This document shows positions 18,206-26,104 of a DNA stretch of 64,000 nt, piece by piece (position 1 is the stretch's first letter; every line of letters begins with the position of its first letter). The notes beneath the pieces were generated by a model. It did no database searches and was not told the DNA's origin. It saw only the letters and a program-made list of their open reading frames with translations. Origin of the DNA: Isosphaeraceae bacterium EP7 (GTDB taxonomy: Bacteria > Planctomycetota > Planctomycetia > Isosphaerales > Isosphaeraceae); the NCBI GenBank assembly GCA_038400315.1, contig CP151667.1, forward strand, positions 5,529,174-5,593,173. Reading direction: 5' to 3'. Position numbers and translations under genes: made by a program.

Positions 18206-18372
18206 GGCTTGCTCCAGTTACAGCTCACACCGCTGCTTCCACTCGCGCGGTTACTGCAGACCACGCAATCAACTCCCTCGATGCTTCGGCGGTCGCAGGA
18301 AGTAACGGCTGTACCAAGCACCTGGCACCCAGCGAGACTCAGCAGGAGCAACAGGGCGGCTAGGCGGGTCAT
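18202..18372 (-). CDS. Small predicted lipoprotein 2
   Basis: 56 residues. The leader MTRLAALLLLLSLAGC is a canonical lipoprotein signal with lipobox LAGC. Five more cysteines follow in the mature part, suggesting disulphides outside the cytoplasm. ATGA overlaps link it to both the larger gene upstream and lipoprotein 1 downstream. Confidence 0.5.
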   Translation of the reverse strand: MTRLAALLLLLSLAGCQVLGTAVTSCDRRSIEGVDCVVCSNRASGSSGVSCNWSKP

Positions 18373-19094
18373 GCGTCACCCGGAACGATGCGGATACGTT
18401 CTTGTAGAATGCTCTCGCCGTTGGGGTTGGTAACCTCGATGGACGCACCTCTCAGCGCCGCCGCGATCTCTTGACGAACCATGTCAACCGCGGCTCGATT
18501 GTCTATCTCCGATGTTTCTATCGCCGCCGCGATCCGCTCGTCCGCAATTTTGCGCACCTCCGCCAACAGAATCCGGTCATGCAGCGGCCCGCTTTTGTTG
18601 CTCGGCTGAACGCTCCAGTAACGCGCCATTGCTTCTGGCAGCTCGGGCATCTCTCCCGCGCTACTCTCCGCGGGTGCGGGGTGAGTCCGGCCAGAGCGGG
18701 TAATCGTATACGGCTCGAAGTCCGCAGGTAGACACTCCATTGTCATGAAATTGCTTTGCCAGCAGCCGCCGTCCGCGGTCGACCAGAACTCAAAGCCGTC
18801 ACTGTATCGCCATCGCAGACCGTTACGGTTCATCGCCTCCAAGGTGCCAGGGTGTTGCCGCAGTGCCTCCTCCGCTTGGGCAGTGGACAGCACAGAGATT
18901 TTCATGTCGACGTTCGCCGTTTTCTTCGACATATCCTCGGGACGTGTCGATTCGGTGGACACTTCACGCTTGGCGATCATCTCGTCGATGCGATGAAGTG
19001 TACTGAGCAAGGTCAGATGTCGAATCTCATGCGGGTATGTCTCCCGCCGCTTCTGTTCTACCCACGCGCGCAACTCTGCTAGCTCGTCTTTCAC
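18369..19094 (-). CDS. Hypothetical phage protein
   Basis: 241 residues. GTG at 19094 overlaps the upstream stop (GTGA), so it is preferred to starts further out. N-terminal ~50 residues are helical; a central segment with RNGLRWRY and WSTADGGCW echoes RNGLQGWINPQG in the gene just upstream, hinting at a shared small domain. The C-terminal half is charged and helical. Function unknown. Confidence 0.5.
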   Translation of the reverse strand: MKDELAELRAWVEQKRRETYPHEIRHLTLLSTLHRIDEMIAKREVSTESTRPEDMSKKTANVDMKISVLSTAQAEEALRQHPGTLEAMNRNGLRWRYSDGFEFWSTADGGCWQSNFMTMECLPADFEPYTITRSGRTHPAPAESSAGEMPELPEAMARYWSVQPSNKSGPLHDRILLAEVRKIADERIAAAIETSEIDNRAAVDMVRQEIAAALRGASIEVTNPNGESILQERIRIVPGDA

Positions 19095-19420
19095 TTGCCA
19101 CCCTCCCGCACCAGCTTGGACACCTCGCGCCAAAGGGCGGTGAGGATATGCGCGTGTGGGCCGTCGGGGTTGAATACCTCCCTGCTCATCGCCTCCTTTA
19201 CGCTCTCGGGTAGCTCCTCGTTGCCGGGCTCGTCTTCAGCAGAGAACGGAGCAGCAGTGCAAACGAAGAATTGACCTCCGGAGAGGACTCCAGACGCAAC
19301 TAGAATCTGTCCTTGCGGGTTGATCCACCCTTGGAGCCCGTTACGGTCGCGGACCCTCCTCCCTCGGTGCTTGTTGCAGAAGTCGATCGCCTCGGCGCTC
19401 GTTTTCAAAATTCTCGGCAT
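19091..19420 (-). CDS. Hypothetical phage protein
   Basis: 109 residues. Contains the RNGLQGWINPQGQI segment that resembles a piece of the following gene, and a helical C-terminus. Coupled to that gene by GTGA overlap. Confidence 0.5.
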   Translation of the reverse strand: MPRILKTSAEAIDFCNKHRGRRVRDRNGLQGWINPQGQILVASGVLSGGQFFVCTAAPFSAEDEPGNEELPESVKEAMSREVFNPDGPHAHILTALWREVSKLVREGGK

Positions 19421-19501
19421 GGTTCCTCATTTTGTTCTGCAAACTCTTCAACCGCCGCATCGTCTCCGAATGTCCCCAGGGGGAGATGCGTCGCCAGGTC
19501 G

Positions 19502-19801
19502 TCATGGTTCAACCGACTCAATCGCCCGGTCGAAGGCGGCAAGCACCTCCTCCTTGGTCCGTTCGGGCTCGTCATTCCACTTGCTGATCGCCAACCGTCC
19601 GATCGACTTGCGATAACGGTCCGTGGTTCTGATGAATGAGGCGCCGGGGATGGCCCCCATCGCCCCATAAGGGCACCAGGCAACGGCATCGACGTCAGTC
19701 GTCCCCGTGGGTTCCCCGGCGGCGTTCCGAGCCGAAGTTCCCTTGCACCAGCCTTTCTCGACCAGCTTCCTGGCTTCATTGAGCGCGTTAGTCTCGTCCA
19801 T
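19502..19801 (-). CDS. DUF6197-like small phage protein
   Basis: 99 residues from ATG 19801, overlapping the upstream gene by 14 bp. The pattern LNEARKLVEKGWCKG followed by A-WCPYGAMGA matches what I know of DUF6197 proteins (an alpha-helix, a W-C/Q-G turn, then a C-x-x-GA helix). Function of that family is unknown. Assignment is from memory of the motif. Confidence 0.5.
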   Translation of the reverse strand: MDETNALNEARKLVEKGWCKGTSARNAAGEPTGTTDVDAVAWCPYGAMGAIPGASFIRTTDRYRKSIGRLAISKWNDEPERTKEEVLAAFDRAIESVEP

Positions 19802-20093
19802 GACCCTCCACGTTTTTCGCCTCGCACAGCATCGTCGCGATTTCGTGCCAGGCTTGGGCACGCTCGTGTCGCCGCCACCAGTCCACGCCGTCCGGCTCGC
19901 ACCGGTTCCTCGCCTTCATCTCGAGCTCGAAATTCTTCCTCGACGTCCGCTCCAGCTCGACAATCTTCGGAGCCTGCCGCCTGAGCGCGTTCCTCTGCTC
20001 GTGCGTCGCCTGCAGTGCCACTGCCCGCCTCTCTGCCCGCTTCACCTTCTCATCGCCGGTCCAGACGGTCGTGCCTTTCTTCTCGTACCTCAT
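19788..20093 (-). CDS. Hypothetical basic helical phage protein
   Basis: 101 residues, highly charged (Lys, Arg, Glu) and predicted helical, with WRRHERAQAWHEIAT near the C-terminus. A GGAA sequence precedes the ATG. It overlaps the preceding minus-strand gene by 44 bp in another frame. No family recognised. Confidence 0.45.
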   Translation of the reverse strand: MRYEKKGTTVWTGDEKVKRAERRAVALQATHEQRNALRRQAPKIVELERTSRKNFELEMKARNRCEPDGVDWWRRHERAQAWHEIATMLCEAKNVEGHGRD

Positions 20094-20244
20094 TCCCTTC
20101 CCTCATCCGTTGGTATTCCCTGTCCACGCTTCGCCGGTACGCCTCCACGTCGTCGGGCGACAGCCGCTCCCAGCCGGGAACGGCCCCTCGCTGGCGGGCC
20201 TCGATTCTGGCCGTCGCCCGGCGGCGGAAGTCCTCGGCGCTCAC
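20050..20244 (-). CDS. Small charged phage protein
   Basis: 64 residues, rich in Arg and Glu, wholly helical in appearance. Its ATG overlaps the stop of the upstream ATPase gene by ATGA, which supports it as a real downstream member of the recombination operon. Function unknown. Confidence 0.45.
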   Translation of the reverse strand: MSAEDFRRRATARIEARQRGAVPGWERLSPDDVEAYRRSVDREYQRMREGNEVREERHDRLDRR

Positions 20245-21239
20245 AGAGGAGCGTCGGCTAGCTCAAAGGTCTCCTCAGCTTCCTCCGGCTCCTCCTGACG
20301 GCTCTTCGCCTGTCGGGCGAGCTCCTTGTTCGCTTCGTGCTGCCCTGCCAGCTCGGTCTTCTGCGGCTTGCTCAGCGTCTGCCAGTAAGCGGAATACGCA
20401 GCGGTTCCCTGCTCGGCGACCGCCCGAGCCTGCGCGACCAGGGCCGCGCCGAGGAGCGTGCCCTTGGCCCACTGGGCGAGCCTCTCGCCGATCTGTTCGC
20501 TCAACTGTGCACCGTCAGGGATGAGCGGCCGGTGGATCTCGCTCCGCTTGGGCACCCCATTCCGGAACCCTTCCTCCGACCAGTCGGGGACGCCGTTCGC
20601 CCCGGGCTGGAGGAGGCAGCGGACCGTCATCTCGAACGCAAACTCCTCACCCGCAATCGCTTGCCACCCGAGCTGGATCGGCTCCTGGCCGCGGACGATC
20701 TTCAGCTTCTCCTTGGCCCGGAAGTCGAAGACGAACGCGCAGTTCATCTGCAGGATCGAGTTGATGAGGCGGCGGCGGTCCTGGGCTGGCTTGATCCAGG
20801 CCGTGAAGGTCATCCGTTCCCGCTTCTTCCAGTCGGTCCCGGCAAGGCGGTCGAGCTCCGTCTCGTGGTATTCCAGGTAGCCGCCCTCGCCCTCGTGCTC
20901 GTGGGACATCGAGTCGACGATAACCACCCCGCCCTCGGCCTTCTCCGCTGCCGCTTTGAGCGCGGCGAGGTAGCGGAGGGAGGAGAAAGGCGGCTTGAAT
21001 TCGAGGTAGGTCAGGTCGAATTCGTCCGCGTAGTGGAGCATCCGCCGGGCCTCGGTATCGATCCCGACCAACTTCCCGCCGCGTACCTTCTGGATCCCCG
21101 TGGCGAGCCGGAGCGCGCTCTTCGTCTTCCCCGCGCCCGACGGCCCGACCAGGCCGATGAGCAGCGGTGTTGCCTCCCGCCGAGCACGCTCGACGAACTC
21201 GAATTCTGCTGTGGTCTTCTCTGTCGTTGTGTTTGTCAT
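20241..21239 (-). CDS. Sak4-like / AAA_24 ATP-binding phage recombination protein
   Basis: 332 residues. Walker A GPSGAGKT at residues 32-39 and a Walker B-like VVIVDS near 104-109, followed by HEHEGEG. This matches the RecA-core phage ATPases (AAA_24/Sak4 type) that pair with phage exonucleases for single-strand annealing or replication-coupled recombination. The acidic C-terminus (EEPEEAEET) resembles tails used to recruit SSB-type partners. ATG at 21239 overlaps the exonuclease stop by ATGA, so exonuclease and ATPase form one unit. Confidence 0.8.
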   Translation of the reverse strand: MTNTTTEKTTAEFEFVERARREATPLLIGLVGPSGAGKTKSALRLATGIQKVRGGKLVGIDTEARRMLHYADEFDLTYLEFKPPFSSLRYLAALKAAAEKAEGGVVIVDSMSHEHEGEGGYLEYHETELDRLAGTDWKKRERMTFTAWIKPAQDRRRLINSILQMNCAFVFDFRAKEKLKIVRGQEPIQLGWQAIAGEEFAFEMTVRCLLQPGANGVPDWSEEGFRNGVPKRSEIHRPLIPDGAQLSEQIGERLAQWAKGTLLGAALVAQARAVAEQGTAAYSAYWQTLSKPQKTELAGQHEANKELARQAKSRQEEPEEAEETFELADAPL

Positions 21240-22369
21240 TGATCCCAAGCTCCTCCGTTGTAAATCAATTGGGGCATGTCGGTGTCCAGAAGGACGTGCG
21301 GCTCGTGCGACTCGCGCCACGGCTCGTTCCCGAACTGCTCGACGTATTCCGCGTAGCGACGGATCAGCGCGGAGATGCGAAGCTCCCCGTCGGTCCAGTA
21401 GGCGTTCGGCTCCGCGTTCGGGTATTCCTCGCGTTGCAGCACGATCGGCCGCATGTCGAAAGGCTCGTCGGACTCGATAAACAGGAACTCGAAGTAGTGG
21501 TCCGCCTTCGTGACGAAACCGCTCCACCACTCGTTCGTGTAATCGCCGTGGACCTGGATCTTGCTCGCGCCGAGCTTCAGCCGGGCGATCTCCCGGACGT
21601 AGTGGTAGAACACCGCCTGGGCGTAGTATCCCTCGTAGAACATGGCGTCGAAGATCGCCCGCTCGGTCGACTTGCCGCGGGTGTTCGAGAACGTCTTCAA
21701 GTCCACGGTGTGCGTGTGCCGCACGTAGTCCATCCGGGCCTTCAGCATGACCCCGGTCGATGGGTCGCGGACGAAGAACGAGACTTCGGCGAGGCCGGAG
21801 TTAAGAGACTTGCGAGCGTGGGCACTGCCCTGGACCACTTCCGCAATCCGGTCGAGGTGACGCATCTCTTGAGCAGTGACCAAAACCTTCCCAGCGGTCT
21901 CCCCGGCGTGCGCCTCGACGAGCTCATCCCAGATCAAGGCGTCGATGCCAGAAGCCCGGATACGGTCGATGCGCTCCTGCTTCCGCTTACCCGTGGTCGG
22001 AAGGCCGTTCTCGACGAGACAGGCCTTCAGGTCATCGTCGGTAACGAGGACGCCAGGGTAATCGTCCTTCGAGAGTTTCGCCGCGTAGGCACCAGAGAAG
22101 CGCTCAGCTTCTAGCAGGCGGCAATGCACCGCATGCCCCCACTTCAGGGCGTCGGTCTCTCGACGCTCGCACGCAGGGTTCAGGTTCTGGTGCCAGTAGT
22201 TCAACGGGGACACCGCGAGGTGCTTCATCCCGCTATTCGAGAGCCCGTCGGCCGCGTGGTAAGTATCCTCAGGCAGGCCGATGTAGATCCCCTCTTCGAT
22301 GACAGGGCGTCGATCGGTAGCTTCAGCCTCTTCTTGAGCTGTAAAGTGTTCTCTTTCATCTGGTTGCAT
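21236..22369 (-). CDS. RecE-like PD-(D/E)XK exonuclease (DUF3799-type)
   Basis: 377 residues. N-terminal YIGLPEDTYHAADGLSNSGMKHLAVSP is the usual opening of RecE/DUF3799 phage exonucleases, with LKWGHAVHCRLLE following. Catalytic-type residues lie near residues 190-225: AEVSFF, then MDYVRHTHTVDLKT (D...D-x-K), typical of the PD-(D/E)XK core. It should resect phage DNA ends for recombination together with the ATPase coupled downstream. Transcription starts in the divergent control region at 22.38-22.44 kb. Confidence 0.8.
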   Translation of the reverse strand: MQPDEREHFTAQEEAEATDRRPVIEEGIYIGLPEDTYHAADGLSNSGMKHLAVSPLNYWHQNLNPACERRETDALKWGHAVHCRLLEAERFSGAYAAKLSKDDYPGVLVTDDDLKACLVENGLPTTGKRKQERIDRIRASGIDALIWDELVEAHAGETAGKVLVTAQEMRHLDRIAEVVQGSAHARKSLNSGLAEVSFFVRDPSTGVMLKARMDYVRHTHTVDLKTFSNTRGKSTERAIFDAMFYEGYYAQAVFYHYVREIARLKLGASKIQVHGDYTNEWWSGFVTKADHYFEFLFIESDEPFDMRPIVLQREEYPNAEPNAYWTDGELRISALIRRYAEYVEQFGNEPWRESHEPHVLLDTDMPQLIYNGGAWDQ

Positions 22370-22381
22370 AAATCTCCGTCG

Positions 22382-22438
22382 TTGACTCTACCCATCAAGG
22401 TATGTCACAGTTCAACCGAAGATGTCAACCAATGGGTT
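22382..22438. promoter_or_regulatory. Divergent control region between recombination operon and Cro-like gene
   Basis: Only ~70 bp separate the two divergent genes. On the minus strand there is TTGACA (22423-22428 on +) with a weak CATACC about 18 bases on. Half-sites of the type TTGAC/GTCAA recur at 22382, 22403 and 22423. This spacing suggests operators for the small DNA-binding protein encoded at 22439. The -10 boxes are poor matches. Confidence 0.45.
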
Positions 22439-22672
22439 ATGAAAAATATGACGGTAGAGAGAATAATCGAGATGTGCGGAGGCGAGAGCGAAATCGCTTA
22501 CCGCATGCGTCTGGCGAACAAAGACGTGGTGAGGAGGTGGAAAAGGAGGGGCATCCCGCTAGCGAACTGGGAGACCTTGGTGGAAATGGCGTCAGGCAAC
22601 GGACACGAATTGAGCGCCGATATGCTTTTCGAGGCCGTGAGGGGGCTGACGAAAAAACGCGGCCCCAAATAG
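22439..22672 (+). CDS. Small Cro/YdaS-like helix-turn-helix regulator
   Basis: 77 residues from ATG 22439 (ATG 22448 is an alternative). The core (IIEMCGGESEIAYRMRLANKDVVRRWKRRG, positions ~8-37) has the pattern of a Cro/YdaS helix-turn-helix, with WKRRGIP as the end of the recognition region. C-terminus is basic (TKKRGPK). It lies at the divergence point between recombination and replication genes, the classic place for the early lytic regulator. Confidence 0.6.
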   Translation: MKNMTVERIIEMCGGESEIAYRMRLANKDVVRRWKRRGIPLANWETLVEMASGNGHELSADMLFEAVRGLTKKRGPK

Positions 22673-22750
22673 GTTTAGTCGATCCGTGACACGTTCCCCG
22701 TCTGTTCGAGGGGTCTGAAGCAGCAGCCATCCACCGAAGGAATTACGCCA

Positions 22751-23692
22751 ATGGCGCGACCCCGTAAGACCGGGCTTGATTACTTTCCGCTCGACTGCGT
22801 CCTCGACGAGAAGGTCAGGATGCTCGAGTGCGAATTCGGGAACGACGGCTTCGCGGTGTGGATCAAGATCCTCCAAGCCGCCTACCAGACGGAGCACGGA
22901 GAGGTGGATTTTTCGGGGGTTATTCGGCGAAAAACCTTCGCAAAACTCGCGAATATCTCCGAGGAACGCTTCACCCAAATCATAGAACTGTCTGTTGAGA
23001 TTAACCTTTTTGATAAGTCCCTATGGAAAGATAGGGAAATCCTCACGTCACCAGGGATCAAGTCGAGAATCGACAGCGTGAGCGCCGACCGGAAGCGCGC
23101 CCGAGAGCGGATGGAATCCTCCCCCTGTACCCCCACCTCAAAGAAAAGAAGAGTAAGAGTAAAAGTAAAAGAAAACCCCCCGTTATTCGGCGAAAAACCC
23201 CCGAATAACTCTGAGGGCGAGAACCCCTTTGTTTTGGAACCCTTGGAGCATCAAACGAAGGGTCGGAAGACACAAATCACGCGCAAGGCGAGTACAGCGC
23301 GTACACCGTCGGACACCATTCGCGCACTCGCCGAGGATCATCCGCTTCCCTCATCCCTGGACACTCCGCTCTGTCGGCAGGTGCTCGAAGAGTGGGTTGA
23401 ATACAAAGTCCAGATGAAGTCCCCATACGCCCCAATCGGGTTACGGAATCTCATCTCTCATTGGGAGCCCATGGGAGCCGACCGCTTCATCGCCGCCGCA
23501 CGAAACTCGATGTCCAACAACTGGCAAGGGCTGGTCGAACCGCGGAGCAAGGGCCCAAGTCCAGGTGGCTTCGGCAACGGCAGCGTGCACCCCGGAATCG
23601 ACAACTCCGTAGAAGCCATCAGAGCTCGCTGCGGGAGATCACCCAAGGACGACCCAAACGTAATCGACGTAACCCCAAGGAGGCCGCAATGA
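22751..23692 (+). CDS. Phage replication initiator, DUF4373/Lin1244-like N-terminus
   Basis: 313 residues. Residues 8-50 (GLDYFPLDCVLDEKVRMLECEFG...GFAVWIKIL) match the Lin1244/Lin1753-type N-terminal domain found in phage replication initiators. A basic Lys/Arg-rich linker (KKRRVRVKVK) and a C-terminal helical domain follow. Direct and inverted repeats plus an A-rich tract lie inside the gene, as in lambda O, where the origin is in the initiator gene. It overlaps the next gene by ATGA. Confidence 0.65.
   Translation: MARPRKTGLDYFPLDCVLDEKVRMLECEFGNDGFAVWIKILQAAYQTEHGEVDFSGVIRRKTFAKLANISEERFTQIIELSVEINLFDKSLWKDREILTSPGIKSRIDSVSADRKRARERMESSPCTPTSKKRRVRVKVKENPPLFGEKPPNNSEGENPFVLEPLEHQTKGRKTQITRKASTARTPSDTIRALAEDHPLPSSLDTPLCRQVLEEWVEYKVQMKSPYAPIGLRNLISHWEPMGADRFIAAARNSMSNNWQGLVEPRSKGPSPGGFGNGSVHPGIDNSVEAIRARCGRSPKDDPNVIDVTPRRPQ
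22915..23215. other. Candidate phage replication origin inside the initiator gene
   Basis: A perfect 17-bp direct repeat (TTATTCGGCGAAAAACC) occurs at 22920-22936 and 23183-23199. The second copy forms a 9-bp perfect inverted repeat, GTTATTCGG (23182-23190) with CCGAATAAC (23201-23209). An A-rich tract at 23146-23176, unusual in this GC-rich sequence, lies beside it and could be an unwinding element. Placement inside an initiator gene fits lambda-type origins. Function is inferred. Confidence 0.4.
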
Positions 23693-24225
23693 TTGAAGAC
23701 CAATGGCTGGAGATGCTCGCCAGGATTTTCGAGTTCTACCGAGTTCAGGTCACGCACACTCTTGTCGAAGAGTTCATGACCGAATTCGAGAACATCCCGG
23801 CGAGCATCGTCTACGAAGGATTCCGAAACTGGCGAGCTGCCGACACCAAAGGCTTCCCGCCGCATGTCGGGATGATCTCCCGCGAGGTGAATAAGATTCT
23901 GTTTCCGGCCCTCTCTCGCCCCTTCTCCGAAGCCAGCCGCACGAACCCGTTGCGTATTAAGGCGGAGAGACGTGCGGGAATTCGCCCCGTTGCCTACAAC
24001 CCCTGGGGTGACGGCGGACCGACGACGTACGAGTCGAAACGAATGGGTGAGGCTGCCGCGGAAATCTACGAGCAACTCCAAGAAGAGTCCTTGGGCAAGA
24101 CGACCCAGACGCTCCTGCGAGAGGTGCTGGCGTCGGGCGAGAGGATCGCGCTGAAAAACCACCTGGCGTCGCTGGGAGTCACGATAAAACCACACCTAAA
24201 ACTTGTAGGAAGCCGACATGAGTGA
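23689..24225 (+). CDS. Replication-associated phage protein
   Basis: 178 residues; ATG overlaps the initiator stop. The helical N-terminus (WLEMLARIFEFYRVQVT...EEFMTEFENIPASIVYEGFRNWRA) resembles small replisome or helicase-loader type proteins that follow initiators in phage genomes. No Walker motif is present, so it is not a DnaC ATPase. Role inferred from position. Confidence 0.5.
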   Translation: MIEDQWLEMLARIFEFYRVQVTHTLVEEFMTEFENIPASIVYEGFRNWRAADTKGFPPHVGMISREVNKILFPALSRPFSEASRTNPLRIKAERRAGIRPVAYNPWGDGGPTTYESKRMGEAAAEIYEQLQEESLGKTTQTLLREVLASGERIALKNHLASLGVTIKPHLKLVGSRHE

Positions 24226-24778
24226 AAATCGAATCCAAAGTGTCTTTCGCGACGTGATGACCCACCGCAACGCGAAAGGAGAGGCGGTATTTGCTACCAA
24301 GGAGTATCTCGAGCTCAGCCAAGAGGCGTCGCGCGACTACGAACAGAAGATGCAGGCCCAGGGTTTTCGCAAAGTGCCGGTCGCTGTGTCGAGTACCAGG
24401 CAGGGCTACGTTTGGGAGAGGACCCGGCAGCAATCCGACGAGGAGCATCGGAACGCGAAGGCGGGATGCGCACCGACCGAGAAGCCAAGGCGTACCGACC
24501 TGCCGCCAGCGGCCGAGAGAGCGAAGTCCGTCGCGTCCGGGCTCGATGATGGTCATGACTGGGCGACTGCCCATTCGGTTCTCGACGATTTGGGGCGGCT
24601 GCCCAAAACTGAGAAGACGCCTCCCGCAAACAGGTACGCGGCACCCACACCCCACGTCGGCGAACGCTTTGTCGCCCAGGTTCGCGACACGGACCTCGAC
24701 TCACCTCCGCCTATCCCCGTGGAAGTTCTTCGCGCACAGGAGCGGGACGCGGATTTGCTCGCCGCGCGGAGAGCATAG
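24218..24778 (+). CDS. Hypothetical phage protein
   Basis: 186 residues, overlapping the previous gene by 8 bp. Charged, Pro- and Arg-rich, with low predicted order after residue 80. It closes the replication transcript, ahead of the terminator at 24.89 kb. No recognisable domain. Confidence 0.5.
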   Translation: MSENRIQSVFRDVMTHRNAKGEAVFATKEYLELSQEASRDYEQKMQAQGFRKVPVAVSSTRQGYVWERTRQQSDEEHRNAKAGCAPTEKPRRTDLPPAAERAKSVASGLDDGHDWATAHSVLDDLGRLPKTEKTPPANRYAAPTPHVGERFVAQVRDTDLDSPPPIPVEVLRAQERDADLLAARRA

Positions 24779-24829
24779 AGCGGGAAACTGGTAGGGCGGT
24801 CGGGACGCAAATTCTGGTCGCCGAATCAC

Positions 24830-24859
24830 TTGCGCCGGACCGCCCGTCGGTGCTAACCT
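24830..24859 (+). promoter_or_regulatory. Candidate promoter reading into the 24.89-kb terminator
   Basis: TTGCGC and TAACCT separated by 18 bases. Transcription starting here would meet the strong terminator ~30-65 bases later, giving a very short RNA or attenuated read-through into the lysozyme gene. Boxes are only partial matches. Confidence 0.3.
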
Positions 24860-24889
24860 GAACCCGCATATTCCTTTGTCGTCGTTCTT

Positions 24890-24926
24890 GCCGCCCGGTA
24901 CTCCACGTCGCCGGGCGGCGTTTTTT
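24890..24926 (+). terminator. Rho-independent terminator
   Basis: A 9-bp perfect GC stem (GCCGCCCGG, 24890-24898, with CCGGGCGGC, 24911-24919) followed by six T (24921-24926). It ends the replication transcript and separates it from the lysozyme-terminase module. Confidence 0.85.
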
Positions 24927-24933
24927 CCCCGTC

Positions 24934-24962
24934 TTACGCCCGTCTGGGTCTCGCGCTACACT
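24934..24962 (+). promoter_or_regulatory. Candidate promoter of the lysozyme gene
   Basis: TTACGC and TACACT are separated by exactly 17 bases. The -10 box ends only six bases before the ATG at 24969, so the message would be leaderless or nearly so. It lies immediately after the terminator, where a new promoter is expected. Confidence 0.4.
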
Positions 24963-24968
24963 CGGCGC

Positions 24969-25451
24969 ATGCACCTCGACCCCGAATTACTCAAGCAAGT
25001 CACCGCGGAGCTCAGAGCCGACGAGGGCGTCCGCAACGGCGTCTACGACGACTCCACGGGCAAGTCCCCAGTCCTGGCCCGGTGGGACGGAGATCGACTC
25101 GTGCCGAGCCGGGGACGCCTCACGATCGGCGTGGGACGGAACCTCTCGGACAGGCCCATCTCGGATGCGGTGATCCAACTTTTGTTTAACGAGGACATCG
25201 CGATGGTGGCTGAAGCGGCTCGACGGCTCTTCCCCGCCTTCGACGAGTGGGCCCAAAACCGCAAGGCGGCCGTGCTCAACCTGCTCTGGAACCTCGGAGA
25301 GGGCGGACTCATGGGCTTCGTGAACACGACCAAGGCGATCCGCGAGGACAGGTGGGGCGAGGCGGCCAACGGGCTGATCCGCTCGCTCTGGTTCAAGCAG
25401 ATCCAGGTCAGCCGGCGAGACCGGGTCGTCAAGCAAGTCCGCAACGGTTGA
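24969..25451 (+). CDS. Phage lysozyme (GH24 endolysin)
   Basis: 160 residues. The GH24 catalytic pattern is visible: Glu19 in ADEGVR, Asp27/28 in YDD, and Thr52 in GRLTIGVGRNL, followed by FNEDIAMVAEAARRLFP and QNRKAAVLNLLWNLG, all typical of T4-type lysozymes. The spacing between the Asp and the Thr is longer than in T4 lysozyme because of a short insertion. No signal peptide, so export needs a holin; a holin-like gene is at 9578. Cleaves host peptidoglycan for lysis. Confidence 0.85.
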   Translation: MHLDPELLKQVTAELRADEGVRNGVYDDSTGKSPVLARWDGDRLVPSRGRLTIGVGRNLSDRPISDAVIQLLFNEDIAMVAEAARRLFPAFDEWAQNRKAAVLNLLWNLGEGGLMGFVNTTKAIREDRWGEAANGLIRSLWFKQIQVSRRDRVVKQVRNG

Positions 25452-25465
25452 CCGGAATTGACGTA

Positions 25466-26053
25466 ATGCCCAGTAAAAGCACCAAGAAAGGCGACCGGAA
25501 GTCAGCGAAGCGCGGCGAGGAGAGGGCGAAGAAGGCCGCTGTCGACGACATCCCGGCGATCATCGTTGAGCTCCCCGACGAGGCCATGCAGCAGGCCGCG
25601 CTCGCCCTCGCGGCTTGCGGGTATCGCCGCGGTTCAAACCGCAGGAACGGGGCGGTGAACTACGCGGCCCGCCAGGCGAACGTCAGCCGGGAGACCATCT
25701 ACAACTGGCTCGAGAAATACCCCGAGTTCGAGACGGCCATCCACGAGGTCAACTCGATCTTCGTCGCCGAGTGCATCGCCGGCCTGCGGCTGTGCGTGAT
25801 GCGCGGCGACGCGAAGGGCATCACCGAGTTCCTCTCTCGGCTCGACCCCGAGATGGACCCCGCGTGGCTCCGAGAGCGGGAACGCCGCGAGCACGAGAAG
25901 GAGATGCTCCGGCTCAGGTTCGAGCTCGAGGCGAAGGCCAAGCTCGGGGCTGGCGACGGCGAAGTGAAGCCAGAGCCCGACTTCACGTTCCGCGAGACCG
26001 CGCCCGGCGAACGCCTGGTCGATGACGACGACGATCCCGACGACGACGAGTGA
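25466..26053 (+). CDS. Terminase small subunit-like DNA-binding protein
   Basis: 195 residues. A Lys-rich N-terminus, a helix-turn-helix (GAVNYAARQANVSRETIYNWLEKYPEF, residues ~60-86) and a C-terminal coiled, acidic tail (DDDDDPDDDE). HTH plus coiled-coil is the normal small-terminase architecture, with recognition of pac/cos DNA as its role. The large terminase is ~6 kb downstream, separated by a block of small accessory genes, a looser arrangement than usual. Confidence 0.65.
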   Translation: MPSKSTKKGDRKSAKRGEERAKKAAVDDIPAIIVELPDEAMQQAALALAACGYRRGSNRRNGAVNYAARQANVSRETIYNWLEKYPEFETAIHEVNSIFVAECIAGLRLCVMRGDAKGITEFLSRLDPEMDPAWLRERERREHEKEMLRLRFELEAKAKLGAGDGEVKPEPDFTFRETAPGERLVDDDDDPDDDE

Positions 26054-26104
26054 CCCATTAACAAGCTTTGACAACACTTCCCATCTCGTGCCAGTGTCGG
26101 CTGC

